Made by a program: the position numbers and the translations under genes | Shown: positions 7,994 to 15,904 of the stretch, piece after piece | Layout of the letters: every line of letters begins with the position of its first letter | Position numbering within the stretch: the stretch's first letter is position 1 | The notes under the pieces: generated by a model | Database searches by the model: none | What the model was told of the DNA's origin: nothing | The model's input: only the letters and a program-made list of their open reading frames with translations | Assembly: GCA_964492545.1 (NCBI GenBank) | Contig: CAZBKO010000028.1 | Coordinates: 1 to 23,329, forward strand | Origin: RGIG1934 sp964492545 | GTDB taxonomy: Bacteria > Bacillota > Clostridia > Lachnospirales > Lachnospiraceae | Direction: 5' to 3' | DNA length: 23,329 bases

Positions 7994-8024
7994 CATATTA
8001 ATTAGAATAAAAGAGGTGCAAATA

Positions 8025-10352
8025 GTGGATACAGAATACAATGAAAAAAGACATAATATGCCTATGATTGCATTGCGCGGAATGACAATACTTCCAGGGA
8101 TGATAGTACATTTTGATGTATCCAGGAAGAAATCCATTGCAGCACTGGAAAAAGCAATGGTGGAGCAGTCAAGACTATTTCTTGTAACACAGAAGAATCC
8201 GGAAGATATGGAACCGGGGATTGATGAATTATATACTGTGGGAGTGATTGCGAAAGTAGGCCAGATAATCAAACTACAGAATTCTATGGTGAGAGTTCTT
8301 GTAACTGCAGAGAGCAGAGCACAGTTAATTGGAATAGAAGAAAAAGACAATTATTTGAGGGCTGACATTATTGAAACAGAGCCGGCAAATGATTTAGACA
8401 CAATACAGTCAGAGGCAATGATAAGAGTAATTAAGGACCTTATAAGCAGATATGCAGCTGTTAATCCAAAATTCAGTAAAGATGTTGTGAAAATACTTGC
8501 ATCAGAGACAAATCTGGTAAATCTTATAAGACTTACAGCGACGCACATGCCAATGTATTTTACACAAAAGCAGCAGATATTAGAAGCTGATGAAGTGGAA
8601 TTTGAATACGAATATATAACCCAGTTCTTAGCTGAAGAGATTGAAGTAGGAAGAGTAAGAAATGAGTATCAGATAAAGGTTAAAGAGAAAATTGATAAGA
8701 ATCAGAAAGAGTATATTCTTAGAGAACAGATGAAGGTAATAAGAGAAGAATTAGGAGAGGAAGATACAGTATCTGAGTCTGACACATTTATGCAGGAGGC
8801 TGATAAGATAAAAGCCTCAAAGGAAGTAAAGGATAAAATAAAAAAAGAGATTAAGAGATTTAAGGGAATGGCTCAGAGCAGTTCTGAAAGTTCGGTAGCC
8901 AGGAACTATATAGAAAGTATGCTTGAGATGCCGTGGAATAAGTCATCTAAGGATAATAATGATATTAAGAGAGCACAGGAAATACTTGATGAGGACCATT
9001 ACGGTCTTGAAAAAGTCAAGGAAAGAATTATTGAATTTTTGGCTGTTAAGCAGTATACAAAGGGCAAAGGCGAAAGTGCTATTTTATTTCTGGTTGGCCC
9101 ACCGGGAACAGGAAAGACATCCATTGCAAGGTCTTTGGCAAAAGCATTAAACAAAAAATATGTTAGAATTTGTCTTGGAGGAGTTAGAGATGAGGCAGAG
9201 ATAAGAGGACACAGAAAAACATATGTGGGGGCTATGCCGGGAAGAATTGCAAAGGGAATAAAGCAGGCAGGTGTTAAGAACCCATTGATGCTTCTTGATG
9301 AGATTGATAAGCTTGGAAATGATTATAAAGGTGATCCTGCATCCGCACTTTTAGAGGTGCTTGACAGCGAGCAGAACTCAAGGTTTAGAGATCATTATTT
9401 AGAAGTACCAATCGATTTGTCAGAGGTATTGTTTGTAGCAACGGCAAACACAACACAGACAATTCCGGCTCCATTACTTGACAGAATGGAAATAATTGAG
9501 ATTGGAAGCTACACAAAGACTGAAAAAGAGCATATTGCAAAGGAACACCTCATTGACAAGCAGAGGAAGAAGCACGGCCTGTCAAGTAAGCAGTTTTCAA
9601 TCAATAAAAAGGCGCTTCAGACAATAATAGACAATTATACAAGAGAAGCAGGTGTTCGTGGATTAGAGAGAACAATCGCTTCATTATGTAGAAAAGTAAC
9701 AAAAGAAATAGTTGAATCGGATGTGAAATCTGTTAAAATAACAGAAGAGAATATCGAGAAATATCTTGGAAAAGCACGATATTTGGCTGACAGAATCAAT
9801 GACAAGGATGAAGTTGGTATTGTCAGAGGTCTGGCATGGACCAGCGTAGGCGGTGATACTCTTGAAATTGAGGTTAATATTATGCCTGGAAAGGGAGAGG
9901 TAAGCCTGACAGGAAAGCTGGGAGATGTGATGAAGGAGTCGGCGATGACCGGACTTAGCTACATTAGATCCTGTGCAGCAGAGTATAATGTTCCATCAGA
10001 GTATTTTAAAGAAAATGATATTCATATTCATATACCAGAGGGAGCAGTTCCAAAGGATGGCCCTTCAGCCGGAATTACAATGGCAACAGCTATTGTATCA
10101 GCAATCTCACATAAACCGGTTAGAGCAGACTTGGCGATGACAGGTGAAATAACATTGAGAGGAAGAGTTTTACCAATTGGCGGACTTAAGGAAAAGATAA
10201 TTGCAGCTAAGACAGCGGGCATAAAAGAAGTACTAGTTCCAATTAAGAACAAGCCGGATGTAGAAGAATTATCAGCTGAGGTAAAACGTGGAATTAAGAT
10301 AGTATTTGTTGAAAAAATGGAAGAAGTGTTAACACACGCATTAAGGAGGTAA
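8025..10352 (+). CDS. lon: ATP-dependent protease Lon
   Basis: A LonA protease of 775 residues from the GTG at 8025. The N-terminal substrate-binding domain begins MIALRGMTILPGMIVHFDVS. A coiled helical region follows, then the AAA+ module with Walker A GPPGTGKT (358-365) and Walker B LMLLDEIDKLG. The C-terminal protease domain carries catalytic Ser681 in PKDGPSAG and Lys724 in GGLKEK. It degrades damaged and short-lived regulatory proteins in the cytoplasm. AGAGG at 8012-8016 is 8 nt before this GTG. The GTG at 8016 overlaps that site, and ATGs at 8055 or later lack one, though a start there cannot be excluded. The last two codons (AGG AGG, Arg-Arg) are also the Shine-Dalgarno site of the malic enzyme gene. 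Confidence 0.96.
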   Translation: MDTEYNEKRHNMPMIALRGMTILPGMIVHFDVSRKKSIAALEKAMVEQSRLFLVTQKNPEDMEPGIDELYTVGVIAKVGQIIKLQNSMVRVLVTAESRAQLIGIEEKDNYLRADIIETEPANDLDTIQSEAMIRVIKDLISRYAAVNPKFSKDVVKILASETNLVNLIRLTATHMPMYFTQKQQILEADEVEFEYEYITQFLAEEIEVGRVRNEYQIKVKEKIDKNQKEYILREQMKVIREELGEEDTVSESDTFMQEADKIKASKEVKDKIKKEIKRFKGMAQSSSESSVARNYIESMLEMPWNKSSKDNNDIKRAQEILDEDHYGLEKVKERIIEFLAVKQYTKGKGESAILFLVGPPGTGKTSIARSLAKALNKKYVRICLGGVRDEAEIRGHRKTYVGAMPGRIAKGIKQAGVKNPLMLLDEIDKLGNDYKGDPASALLEVLDSEQNSRFRDHYLEVPIDLSEVLFVATANTTQTIPAPLLDRMEIIEIGSYTKTEKEHIAKEHLIDKQRKKHGLSSKQFSINKKALQTIIDNYTREAGVRGLERTIASLCRKVTKEIVESDVKSVKITEENIEKYLGKARYLADRINDKDEVGIVRGLAWTSVGGDTLEIEVNIMPGKGEVSLTGKLGDVMKESAMTGLSYIRSCAAEYNVPSEYFKENDIHIHIPEGAVPKDGPSAGITMATAIVSAISHKPVRADLAMTGEITLRGRVLPIGGLKEKIIAAKTAGIKEVLVPIKNKPDVEELSAEVKRGIKIVFVEKMEEVLTHALRR

Positions 10353-10354
10353 TT

Positions 10355-11530
10355 ATGACAACAGCAGAAAAGGCAATTAAGTTACATGAGGAATGGAACG
10401 GAAAATTAACAACAGAATCAAAGTGCAAGATACAGACAAGGGAAGACCTTGCACTGGCGTACACACCAGGTGTGGCAGAACCATGTAAGGAAATTGCAAA
10501 GAATCAGGAAGACGCATACAAATATACAATTAAATCCAACACGGTAGCTGTAGTATCAGATGGAAGTGCCGTACTTGGACTCGGCAATATTGGACCATAC
10601 GCAGCAATGCCTGTTATGGAAGGTAAAGCCGTATTGTTTAAGGAATTTGGTGGAGTAAATGCATTTCCTATTTGCTTAGACACACAAGATACAGAGGAAA
10701 TAATCAAAACAGTTGCAAATATCGCACCAGCATTTGGCGGAATTAATCTTGAGGACATTTCAGCACCAAGATGTTTTGAAATTGAAGAAAGATTAAAGGC
10801 AATGCTTGATATTCCTGTATTTCATGATGACCAGCATGGTACTGCAATAGTTGTACTTGCAGGTATAATTAATGCATTAAAGGTTGTCGGAAAGACAAAG
10901 GACGAGTGCAAGGTTGTTGTAAATGGAGCAGGAAGTGCAGGTGTCGCAATCACTAAGCTTTTACTTGTATATGGCTTCAAGAACGTAATAATGTCTGATA
11001 TCAATGGAATCATTTACAAAGGTAAATCAGAGCTTAACTGGATGCAGGAAAAGATGGCTGAGGTTACAAATCCTAACATGGAGCAGGGAAACTTGGCAGA
11101 TGCGCTTAAGAATGCAGACATATTTGTTGGTGTATCAGCACCTAATATCGTATCAGCAGATATGGTTAAGACAATGAATAAGGATGCAATAATATTTGCT
11201 ATGGCGAATCCTGTACCTGAAATTATGCCTGATGTTGCAAAAGCAGCAGGAGCAAAGGTAGTTGGAACAGGACGTTCAGACTTCCCTAATCAGGTTAATA
11301 ATGTTGTAGCTTTCCCAGGAATATTCAGAGGAGCATTAGAAGGACGAGCATCACAAATTACAGAGGATATGAAGCTTGCAGCAGCATATGCAATTGCAGG
11401 TCTTGTATCAGATGAAGAACTCAATGAAAACTTTATTTTACCTGAAGCCTTTAATCCGGTTGTTGCAGATGCAGTATGCAAGGCTGTTATGGATAACATA
11501 AAACCAGATGGAACAAATAAAAAGGCTTAA
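10355..11530 (+). CDS. NAD(P)-dependent malic enzyme (oxaloacetate-decarboxylating)
   Basis: A 391-residue malic enzyme of the short bacterial type, which converts malate plus NAD(P)+ to pyruvate, CO2 and NAD(P)H. Visible elements are LAYTPGVAEPC (catalytic Tyr36), the EGKAVLFKEFGG segment with Lys91, the metal-binding NLEDISAPRCFEIE, FHDDQHGTA (157-164) and the Rossmann motif VVVNGAGSAG (187-196). Coenzyme preference is not certain from sequence. It starts 2 bp after the lon stop, and its ribosome site AAGGAGG lies inside the last lon codons, so translation is likely coupled to lon. It overlaps the radical SAM gene by 23 bp. A central-carbon enzyme following the protease genes this tightly is notable; a functional link is only suggested. 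Confidence 0.95.
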   Translation: MTTAEKAIKLHEEWNGKLTTESKCKIQTREDLALAYTPGVAEPCKEIAKNQEDAYKYTIKSNTVAVVSDGSAVLGLGNIGPYAAMPVMEGKAVLFKEFGGVNAFPICLDTQDTEEIIKTVANIAPAFGGINLEDISAPRCFEIEERLKAMLDIPVFHDDQHGTAIVVLAGIINALKVVGKTKDECKVVVNGAGSAGVAITKLLLVYGFKNVIMSDINGIIYKGKSELNWMQEKMAEVTNPNMEQGNLADALKNADIFVGVSAPNIVSADMVKTMNKDAIIFAMANPVPEIMPDVAKAAGAKVVGTGRSDFPNQVNNVVAFPGIFRGALEGRASQITEDMKLAAAYAIAGLVSDEELNENFILPEAFNPVVADAVCKAVMDNIKPDGTNKKA

Positions 11531-12449
11531 TCCTTATTTAAGAGCAAAATTCAACAAGAAAATATACAAGATTTCTCTTAATCCGGGAACCACCTGCCCA
11601 AATCGTGATGGAACAATAGGGACAGGTGGTTGCATTTTCTGCAGCAGAGGAGGTTCAGGCGATTTTGCTTCAGATAGTAGAGAAAATATTGCTGCGCAGA
11701 TTGAAGCCGGAATAGATAGAGTGTCTAAAAAGATTCATGGAGATGCAGGCTATATTGCATATTTTCAAGCATTTACAGGCACATATGGGAAAGTGGACTA
11801 TCTTGAACCACTGTTTATGGAGGCAGCAGAGGATGACAGAATAGCTGCTGTATCAATAGCCACAAGACCTGATTGTCTGGGCGATGATATTATGGAAATG
11901 CTTGATAGAATTAATAGAATCAAACCACTTATGATTGAACTTGGCTTTCAGACATCTAATTCACAGACTGCGAAATATATAAGGCGCGGCTATGAGAATA
12001 CGATATTTGATGAAGCTGTAGCCAGACTAAGAAAATCCGGAATAGAAGTTATAGTGCATATAATCATAGGACTTCCGGGCGAGACAAAGGAAGATATGAT
12101 AAATACGGTTGAATATATTAACAGATTGGATGTTCAGGGTGTTAAATTACAGCTTCTTCATGTTTTGAAGGAAACAGATTTGGAGCTTGAATATCAGATG
12201 GGACGATTCAAGGTATTATCATTGGAAGAATATGGACAAATTCTAGTTGAAATGGTTGAGCACTTGAGAGCAGATATAGTAATTCACAGACTAACAGGAG
12301 ATGGACCTAAATCATTACTAATTGACCCAATGTGGAGTGCAGACAAGAAGAAGGTACTAAACTATATAAATACACTATTTAATGAAAAAAATGTAATTCA
12401 GGGAAGGAGATGTAGTAGCGATGGCGATGGATTCATCCACTCTGTATAA
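11508..12449 (+). CDS. Radical SAM protein of the YhcC/YtqA (TIGR01212) family
   Basis: A 313-residue radical SAM protein. The family's distinctive cluster-binding motif reads CPNRDGTIGTGGCIFC, with Cys30, Cys42 and Cys45 (CX11CX2C rather than the usual CX3CX2C), followed by SRGGSGDFA. Further family blocks are IAYFQAFTGTYG, SIATRPDCL, ELGFQTSN and VHIIIGLPGET. These bind a [4Fe-4S] cluster and SAM to make a 5'-deoxyadenosyl radical. The physiological substrate of the family is poorly defined, so none is assigned. The ATG at 11508 gives an N-terminus (NPYLRAKFNKKIYKISL) that fits homologues, but no clear Shine-Dalgarno precedes it. It lies within the malic enzyme gene, so translation may depend on ribosomes leaving that frame. 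Confidence 0.88.
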   Translation: MEQIKRLNPYLRAKFNKKIYKISLNPGTTCPNRDGTIGTGGCIFCSRGGSGDFASDSRENIAAQIEAGIDRVSKKIHGDAGYIAYFQAFTGTYGKVDYLEPLFMEAAEDDRIAAVSIATRPDCLGDDIMEMLDRINRIKPLMIELGFQTSNSQTAKYIRRGYENTIFDEAVARLRKSGIEVIVHIIIGLPGETKEDMINTVEYINRLDVQGVKLQLLHVLKETDLELEYQMGRFKVLSLEEYGQILVEMVEHLRADIVIHRLTGDGPKSLLIDPMWSADKKKVLNYINTLFNEKNVIQGRRCSSDGDGFIHSV

Positions 12450-12951
12450 GCTGATAATATTGTATATGCTTAATAAAGTTAATTTTCCTTTAACAAATGC
12501 CCAGATAACCGGGTTTTTCCTGGAAAAAGAATATACTACGTATTTCAATGTTCAGCAGGTAATATCAGAATTGATTGATTCACATTTGATAAGTGTCGAA
12601 ACCGTAAGAAACACCTCATATTATCACATAACATCCGAGGGCGGTGAAACGCTGGGATTCTTTGTAAACAAGATACCAGGTGCGATTATGGATGATATGG
12701 ATGCATTTCTTATTGAAAACAAATATGAATTGCGAAATGAAGTAGGAACGATAGCAGATTACTATAAATCGACAAATCAGGATTATACAGTGCATTGTCA
12801 GGTTAAAGAGGGAAAGAGTACATTGATTGAACTGAATCTTTCTGTCCCTACAAAAGAAGAAGCTGCCGTTATGTGCGATAACTGGAAAGAAGCAAGCCAG
12901 GATATATACTCACACATAATGAGACAGCTTATGAGAGAATCACAGGAGTAA
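12421..12951 (+). CDS. DUF4364 family protein, winged-helix-like
   Basis: A 176-residue protein that I recognise as DUF4364, a family of Clostridia. Residues about 8-75 look like a winged helix: hydrophobic helix LYKLIILYMLNKV, then FPLTNAQITGFFLEKEYTTYF, a recognition-like helix VQQVISELIDSHLI and a beta wing SYYHITSEGG. The C-terminal half is mixed alpha/beta with an acidic character. A DNA-binding role is inferred, and no target is known. The ATG at 12421 has GGAAGGAGA upstream and overlaps the radical SAM gene by 29 bp. This is the last gene of the run that begins with tig. Its stop codon directly abuts the stop codon of the convergent mini-gene at 12952. Confidence 0.8.
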   Translation: MAMDSSTLYKLIILYMLNKVNFPLTNAQITGFFLEKEYTTYFNVQQVISELIDSHLISVETVRNTSYYHITSEGGETLGFFVNKIPGAIMDDMDAFLIENKYELRNEVGTIADYYKSTNQDYTVHCQVKEGKSTLIELNLSVPTKEEAAVMCDNWKEASQDIYSHIMRQLMRESQE

Positions 12952-13152
12952 TTACTCTTTTCTGTTTGATAAAACTTTGCGAAGCCATATAATAATGTAG
13001 AGCATGCAAGGTAATACTATTGTGGCGTACAAAGATGCCTGAAAGAAATCATCATATTTCTTTCCCATTATGGCAAGAGTACAAGTGGTTAAGTAAAGGG
13101 CAATAAGAATAACAACGATAATTATTGCGGTGATTTGTTTGAATTTTTTCAT
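12952..13152 (-). CDS. Small two-helix membrane protein, unknown function
   Basis: A 66-residue protein, not recognised. Residues about 6-28 (ITAIIIVVILIALYLTTC) and about 40-58 (ASLYATIVLPCMLYIIIW) are two predicted membrane helices. The N-terminal MKKFKQ and C-terminal RKVLSNRKE are basic, suggesting both ends face the cytoplasm with a short outer loop. The start at 13152 is supported by GGAGA 6 nt upstream. A longer in-frame extension to 13317 is rejected because it lacks a ribosome site and would run through the 13227-13246 hairpin. A weak promoter (TTGTAT-17-TATACT, 13218-13190) lies just upstream. The stop codon touches that of the DUF4364 gene. Confidence 0.6.
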   Translation of the reverse strand: MKKFKQITAIIIVVILIALYLTTCTLAIMGKKYDDFFQASLYATIVLPCMLYIIIWLRKVLSNRKE

Positions 13153-13438
13153 AATCTGTCTCCGGTATTTTTCATATTTTATGTGAAATAGTATAACGTG
13201 TATAAATGAAAAATACAATAGAAAGATGCCCCGATACATCGGGGCACCTAAAAAGGGGAGGATAAAAGTCTCTGGGATACTACTCCAGAGTGTTTTATTA
13301 TTTGTCTTAAGTAGCATTTATAGTATGGACAAATGCAATGGAAAATATACAGAATTTTTCTAATTGAAAAAAGATGAGTAATGTTATATACTATAATGCG
13401 TAAAGAAAACAAAAGCGATAAAGCTTACGGAGGTAACG
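13153..13438. other. Structured intergenic region, possible small RNA or leader
   Basis: This 286-bp gap holds several inverted repeats: TGCCCCGAT/ATCGGGGCA (13227-13246, perfect and GC-rich in an AT-rich setting), CTCTGG/CCAGAG (13270-13290) and TTTGTC/GACAAA (13301-13333). On the minus strand the GC hairpin is followed by a U-rich stretch, and a possible promoter (TTTCCA-16-TATAAA) lies near 13318-13345, so a minus-strand RNA of about 80 nt is conceivable. No known riboswitch consensus was recognised. The SEC-C gene promoter is at its right end. Confidence 0.35.
13364..13392 (+). promoter_or_regulatory. Promoter of the SEC-C protein gene
   Basis: TTGAAA (13364-13369), a 17-bp spacer and TATACT (13387-13392). 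A second TATAAT at 13392-13397 would be too far from this -35. The leader would be about 40 nt. Confidence 0.6.
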
Positions 13439-13954
13439 ATGGAAGAACAGGAATTTACATTATTGGAGAAATGGAGAGGCACAGCCTATTCAAGCCAGTT
13501 AACTAAGCAGCAGAGCGATATGTTCTGGGGAAATTACTTTAATATCGAAAAAGGAATTTATCAGCAGATACTTGCTAAGCCGGAAGAAGTAGTTGAAGGA
13601 ACAGTTAAGGACCTTGCTGAGAGATTTGGAACTGACATAATGATAATGGTTGGTTTCCTTGATGGAATAAATGACAGCCTTACAACACCTAATCCTATCG
13701 AAGATATGACTGAGGATACAGTTGTTAAGCTTTGCTACGATAAGGAATTATTATATAAGAATATGGTAGAAGCTAAAGCAGAGTGGTTGTATACACTTGA
13801 AGAGTGGAATTCATTACTTACAGAAGAACGCAGAGAAGAGTTATACAAGGAACAGAAGAAATCTCACACCGTTGTTAAGGGTGCTAAGGTTGGAAGAAAT
13901 GATTCATGTCCATGTGGAAGTGGTAAGAAATATAAGTTCTGCTGCGGTAAATAA
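13439..13954 (+). CDS. SEC-C zinc-motif protein
   Basis: A 171-residue acidic, mostly helical protein that ends with a SEC-C motif: VGRNDSCPCGSGKKYKFCCG, matching CXCX8CC. This C-terminal zinc-binding motif, first described at the end of SecA, binds Zn2+ and in SecA contacts SecB or ribosomes. It also occurs alone on many small cytoplasmic proteins of unknown role. The first 145 residues show no domain I recognise; they are rich in Glu, Lys and Trp and may form a helical bundle. GGAGG lies 5 nt before the ATG. It stands alone with its own promoter and terminator. A link to protein export or to ribosomes is only an inference from the motif. Confidence 0.85.
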   Translation: MEEQEFTLLEKWRGTAYSSQLTKQQSDMFWGNYFNIEKGIYQQILAKPEEVVEGTVKDLAERFGTDIMIMVGFLDGINDSLTTPNPIEDMTEDTVVKLCYDKELLYKNMVEAKAEWLYTLEEWNSLLTEERREELYKEQKKSHTVVKGAKVGRNDSCPCGSGKKYKFCCGK

Positions 13955-13972
13955 TACTGAGTGCAGATTAAG

Positions 13973-14007
13973 AAATCGAGTAGGCGTTGGCCTACTAGAT
14001 TTTTGTT
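13973..14007 (+). terminator. Intrinsic terminator after the SEC-C gene
   Basis: AAATCGAGTAGG (13973-13984) pairs with CCTACTAGATTT (13991-14002) with one mismatch and a 6-nt loop, followed by TTG. It lies between two convergent genes and may work weakly in the other direction too. Confidence 0.75.
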
Positions 14008-14020
14008 CATTTATAGGAAA

Positions 14021-15025
14021 TCACGTCTTATCAATTAAAAACGGTCCGCGGGTGAATTGTATATATTTATGAAATTTCTTTTTGTTTTCCAAAGAATATC
14101 CGATGGTTATGTCAGGATAATTATTGGACAGATAATCAATAATAGTATCTAAATCTTCCTTCGGCTTTCCTGAAATTACACTGCGAATTCTACGAACACT
14201 TTGAAAATGAATGTTGTAGGTAGTCTTAATCTTAAACCACAATATATGGTGCGTTTTGCTTTGTTCATAAACCCACTTGATGCTGTTAAGTGGAAGAATT
14301 ACGAGACCATTTCTTTCAAATGATATCAAATAATGTTCTGTAAAGTAAATATTGTTAACAATTGCTCTGACATTTTGCATTTCCTGAACAACGCCATGAA
14401 GATGGGTGTGAGGAGAAAGATGTCTGAATTTATTAAATGATGAATGCAAATCAGGAATTGCAAACTGTACCAGATTAACCAGTATAAATAATACAAGAAT
14501 GACGATGAAGCATATCATATAAACAAACATATATGTGTACAGTGTGAAATTGTAGCTGGTCTCATCAAGCATAATAGGACTGGTAAGAGAAACAAGTCCT
14601 GCGTCAGAAAACTGTATGTCACCTGAATAACCGGCCATAGCAGTTCGCAGATTGCTATCCCATTGGCTAAGCTTACCACGACAATTCACATTGTAAATAG
14701 TATCCTTTGGTTTCTTTGAGGTATTGTTTAAAAGAACAAAGAAAACCTTATCCTCGTAGATGCAGTAATAATAGGAACCTGTAATGCGGTTACCACTAAT
14801 TAGCTGGTAGCCTGTAAAATGCAGCGTGTCTATGGTTATATCGACATATAGCTGATCATTGTCATAAACTGATTCGAATTCGCTTGGCCTGCTCAAATCT
14901 ACCGGGTAGAAAATGTCCCTAAATGGAAGAAGTAATAATGGAATTGTAAATATTATAAGAGGTATAAATGCAATGATAATATTCTTGATGCATATTTTTC
15001 TTATGTGATGATGTAGTATATTCAA
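14021..15025 (-). CDS. Unrecognised two-helix membrane protein
   Basis: About 334 residues, no family recognised with confidence. A basic N-terminus (HHHIRKICIKN) precedes a first membrane helix (IIIAFIPLIIFTIPLLLL). About 120 residues follow, probably outside the cell (SYYYCIYEDKVFFVLL and neighbours), then a second helix (MFVYMICFIVILVLFILVNLV). The C-terminal 140 residues are basic and probably cytoplasmic, with the pattern HYLISFERNGLVILPLNSIKWVY, which resembles the PH-like domains of small membrane proteins such as YcxB. The first ATG (15037) has no ribosome site upstream; its own bases form GGAGG (15035-15031). I therefore prefer TTG at 15025, 5 nt after that GGAGG. The promoter at 15056-15084 gives a leader consistent with this. 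The gene is single and has no informative neighbours. Confidence 0.7.
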   Translation of the reverse strand: MNILHHHIRKICIKNIIIAFIPLIIFTIPLLLLPFRDIFYPVDLSRPSEFESVYDNDQLYVDITIDTLHFTGYQLISGNRITGSYYYCIYEDKVFFVLLNNTSKKPKDTIYNVNCRGKLSQWDSNLRTAMAGYSGDIQFSDAGLVSLTSPIMLDETSYNFTLYTYMFVYMICFIVILVLFILVNLVQFAIPDLHSSFNKFRHLSPHTHLHGVVQEMQNVRAIVNNIYFTEHYLISFERNGLVILPLNSIKWVYEQSKTHHILWFKIKTTYNIHFQSVRRIRSVISGKPKEDLDTIIDYLSNNYPDITIGYSLENKKKFHKYIQFTRGPFLIDKT

Positions 15026-15055
15026 AACGACCTCCATTTGTGGATTGATGTTAAT

Positions 15056-15084
15056 AGTATATGATATAAATGTCTAATAATCAA
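15056..15084 (-). promoter_or_regulatory. Promoter of the membrane protein gene at 14021-15025
   Basis: On the minus strand: TTGATT (15084-15079), a 17-bp spacer and TATACT (15061-15056). Expected start near 15049, about 24 nt before the preferred TTG start codon and only 12 nt before the ATG. Confidence 0.6.
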
Positions 15085-15086
15085 CC

Positions 15087-15115
15087 TTGCAATTACTAAA
15101 AAAAACTGATACTAT
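15087..15115 (+). promoter_or_regulatory. Probable promoter of the methyltransferase-hslO pair
   Basis: TTGCAA (15087-15092), a 17-bp spacer and TACTAT (15110-15115), arranged back to back with the divergent promoter at 15056-15084. The -10 match is only fair. Confidence 0.45.
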
Positions 15116-15145
15116 ATCACAGTAGAACAATGAAAGAGGCGAATT

Positions 15146-15904
15146 ATGGAAGCATACTCAGAACTATCAAGGGTGTATGACACATTTATGGATAATATTC
15201 CATATGATAGGTGGTTTAATAGAATACATAGTATTTTGAAGGAAAATGCGATAAGCAAAGGAATTGTATGTGAGCTCGGATGTGGAACAGGAGTGATGAC
15301 TGAATTGTTAGCAGATGCCGGTTATGATATGATTGGTATAGACAGTTCAATGGAAATGCTTGAAATCGCAATGGACAAACGAATTCAATCAAAGCATGAG
15401 TCTATTTTATATCTTAATCAGGACATGAGAGATTTTGAATTGTATGGAACGGTGCGAGCAATAGTAAGCGTGTGCGATTCTGTGAATTATTTGCTTGAGG
15501 ATGAGGATGTAATTGAGACATTTAAACTGGTTAATAATTATTTAGACCCTGATGGAATATTTATTTTTGATTTCACCACCGAGAATAAATATGCAGAAAT
15601 TGAGGAAAATACCATTGCTGAGAACAGGGAAGAGGGCAGCTTTATTTGGGAAAATACTTATTATAGTGAAGAGCGAATCAACGAATATGAGCTGACATTA
15701 TTTATACCGGATGAGCATGGTAAGTATGACAGATACAATGAAATACATCAGCAGAGAGCATATACATTTGATGAAATGAAGTCTTTTCTTGAACAGGCCG
15801 GACTTGAGATTATTTCATCGGAGGATGACTATACAGGGTGTGAAGTTAATGAAGGCAGTGAAAGAATAGTTATTACAGCAAGACTGAGATCGGAGGAAGC
15901 ATGA
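15146..15904 (+). CDS. Class I SAM-dependent methyltransferase
   Basis: A 252-residue protein with the Rossmann-type methyltransferase fold. Motif I is VCELGCGTGV (41-50), which binds SAM. GYDMIGIDSSMEML (60-73) is the motif II acidic turn, LYLNQDMRDFEL follows, and IVSVCDSVNYLLEDEDV resembles motif IV. Residues about 150-250 (FIWENTYYSEE, YELTLFIPD, HQQRAYTFDEMKSFLEQAGLE) are typical of the small-molecule methyltransferases often annotated Methyltransf_25 or Methyltransf_11. The substrate is unknown. AGAGG lies 7 nt before the ATG. The stop overlaps the hslO start by 4 bp (ATGA), so the two are translationally coupled. A shared role with Hsp33 is not established. Confidence 0.88.
   Translation: MEAYSELSRVYDTFMDNIPYDRWFNRIHSILKENAISKGIVCELGCGTGVMTELLADAGYDMIGIDSSMEMLEIAMDKRIQSKHESILYLNQDMRDFELYGTVRAIVSVCDSVNYLLEDEDVIETFKLVNNYLDPDGIFIFDFTTENKYAEIEENTIAENREEGSFIWENTYYSEERINEYELTLFIPDEHGKYDRYNEIHQQRAYTFDEMKSFLEQAGLEIISSEDDYTGCEVNEGSERIVITARLRSEEA

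Noticed and set aside
7985..8350. 121-codon open frame on the minus strand
   Set aside because: Antisense to the start of lon, with no recognisable domain or ribosome site.
12946..12957. GAGTAATTACTC as a bidirectional terminator
   Set aside because: A hairpin here would have at most 4 bp with an AATT loop, too weak for termination despite the following TTTT.
13220..13300. Riboswitch
   Set aside because: Stems and GGGGAGG were compared from memory with c-di-AMP, manganese, preQ1, TPP, FMN and SAM consensus elements, and no conserved core was found.
13153..13317. N-terminal extension of the mini membrane protein
   Set aside because: No ribosome site at 13317, and the frame crosses a perfect GC hairpin. 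The ATG at 13152 has a good site.
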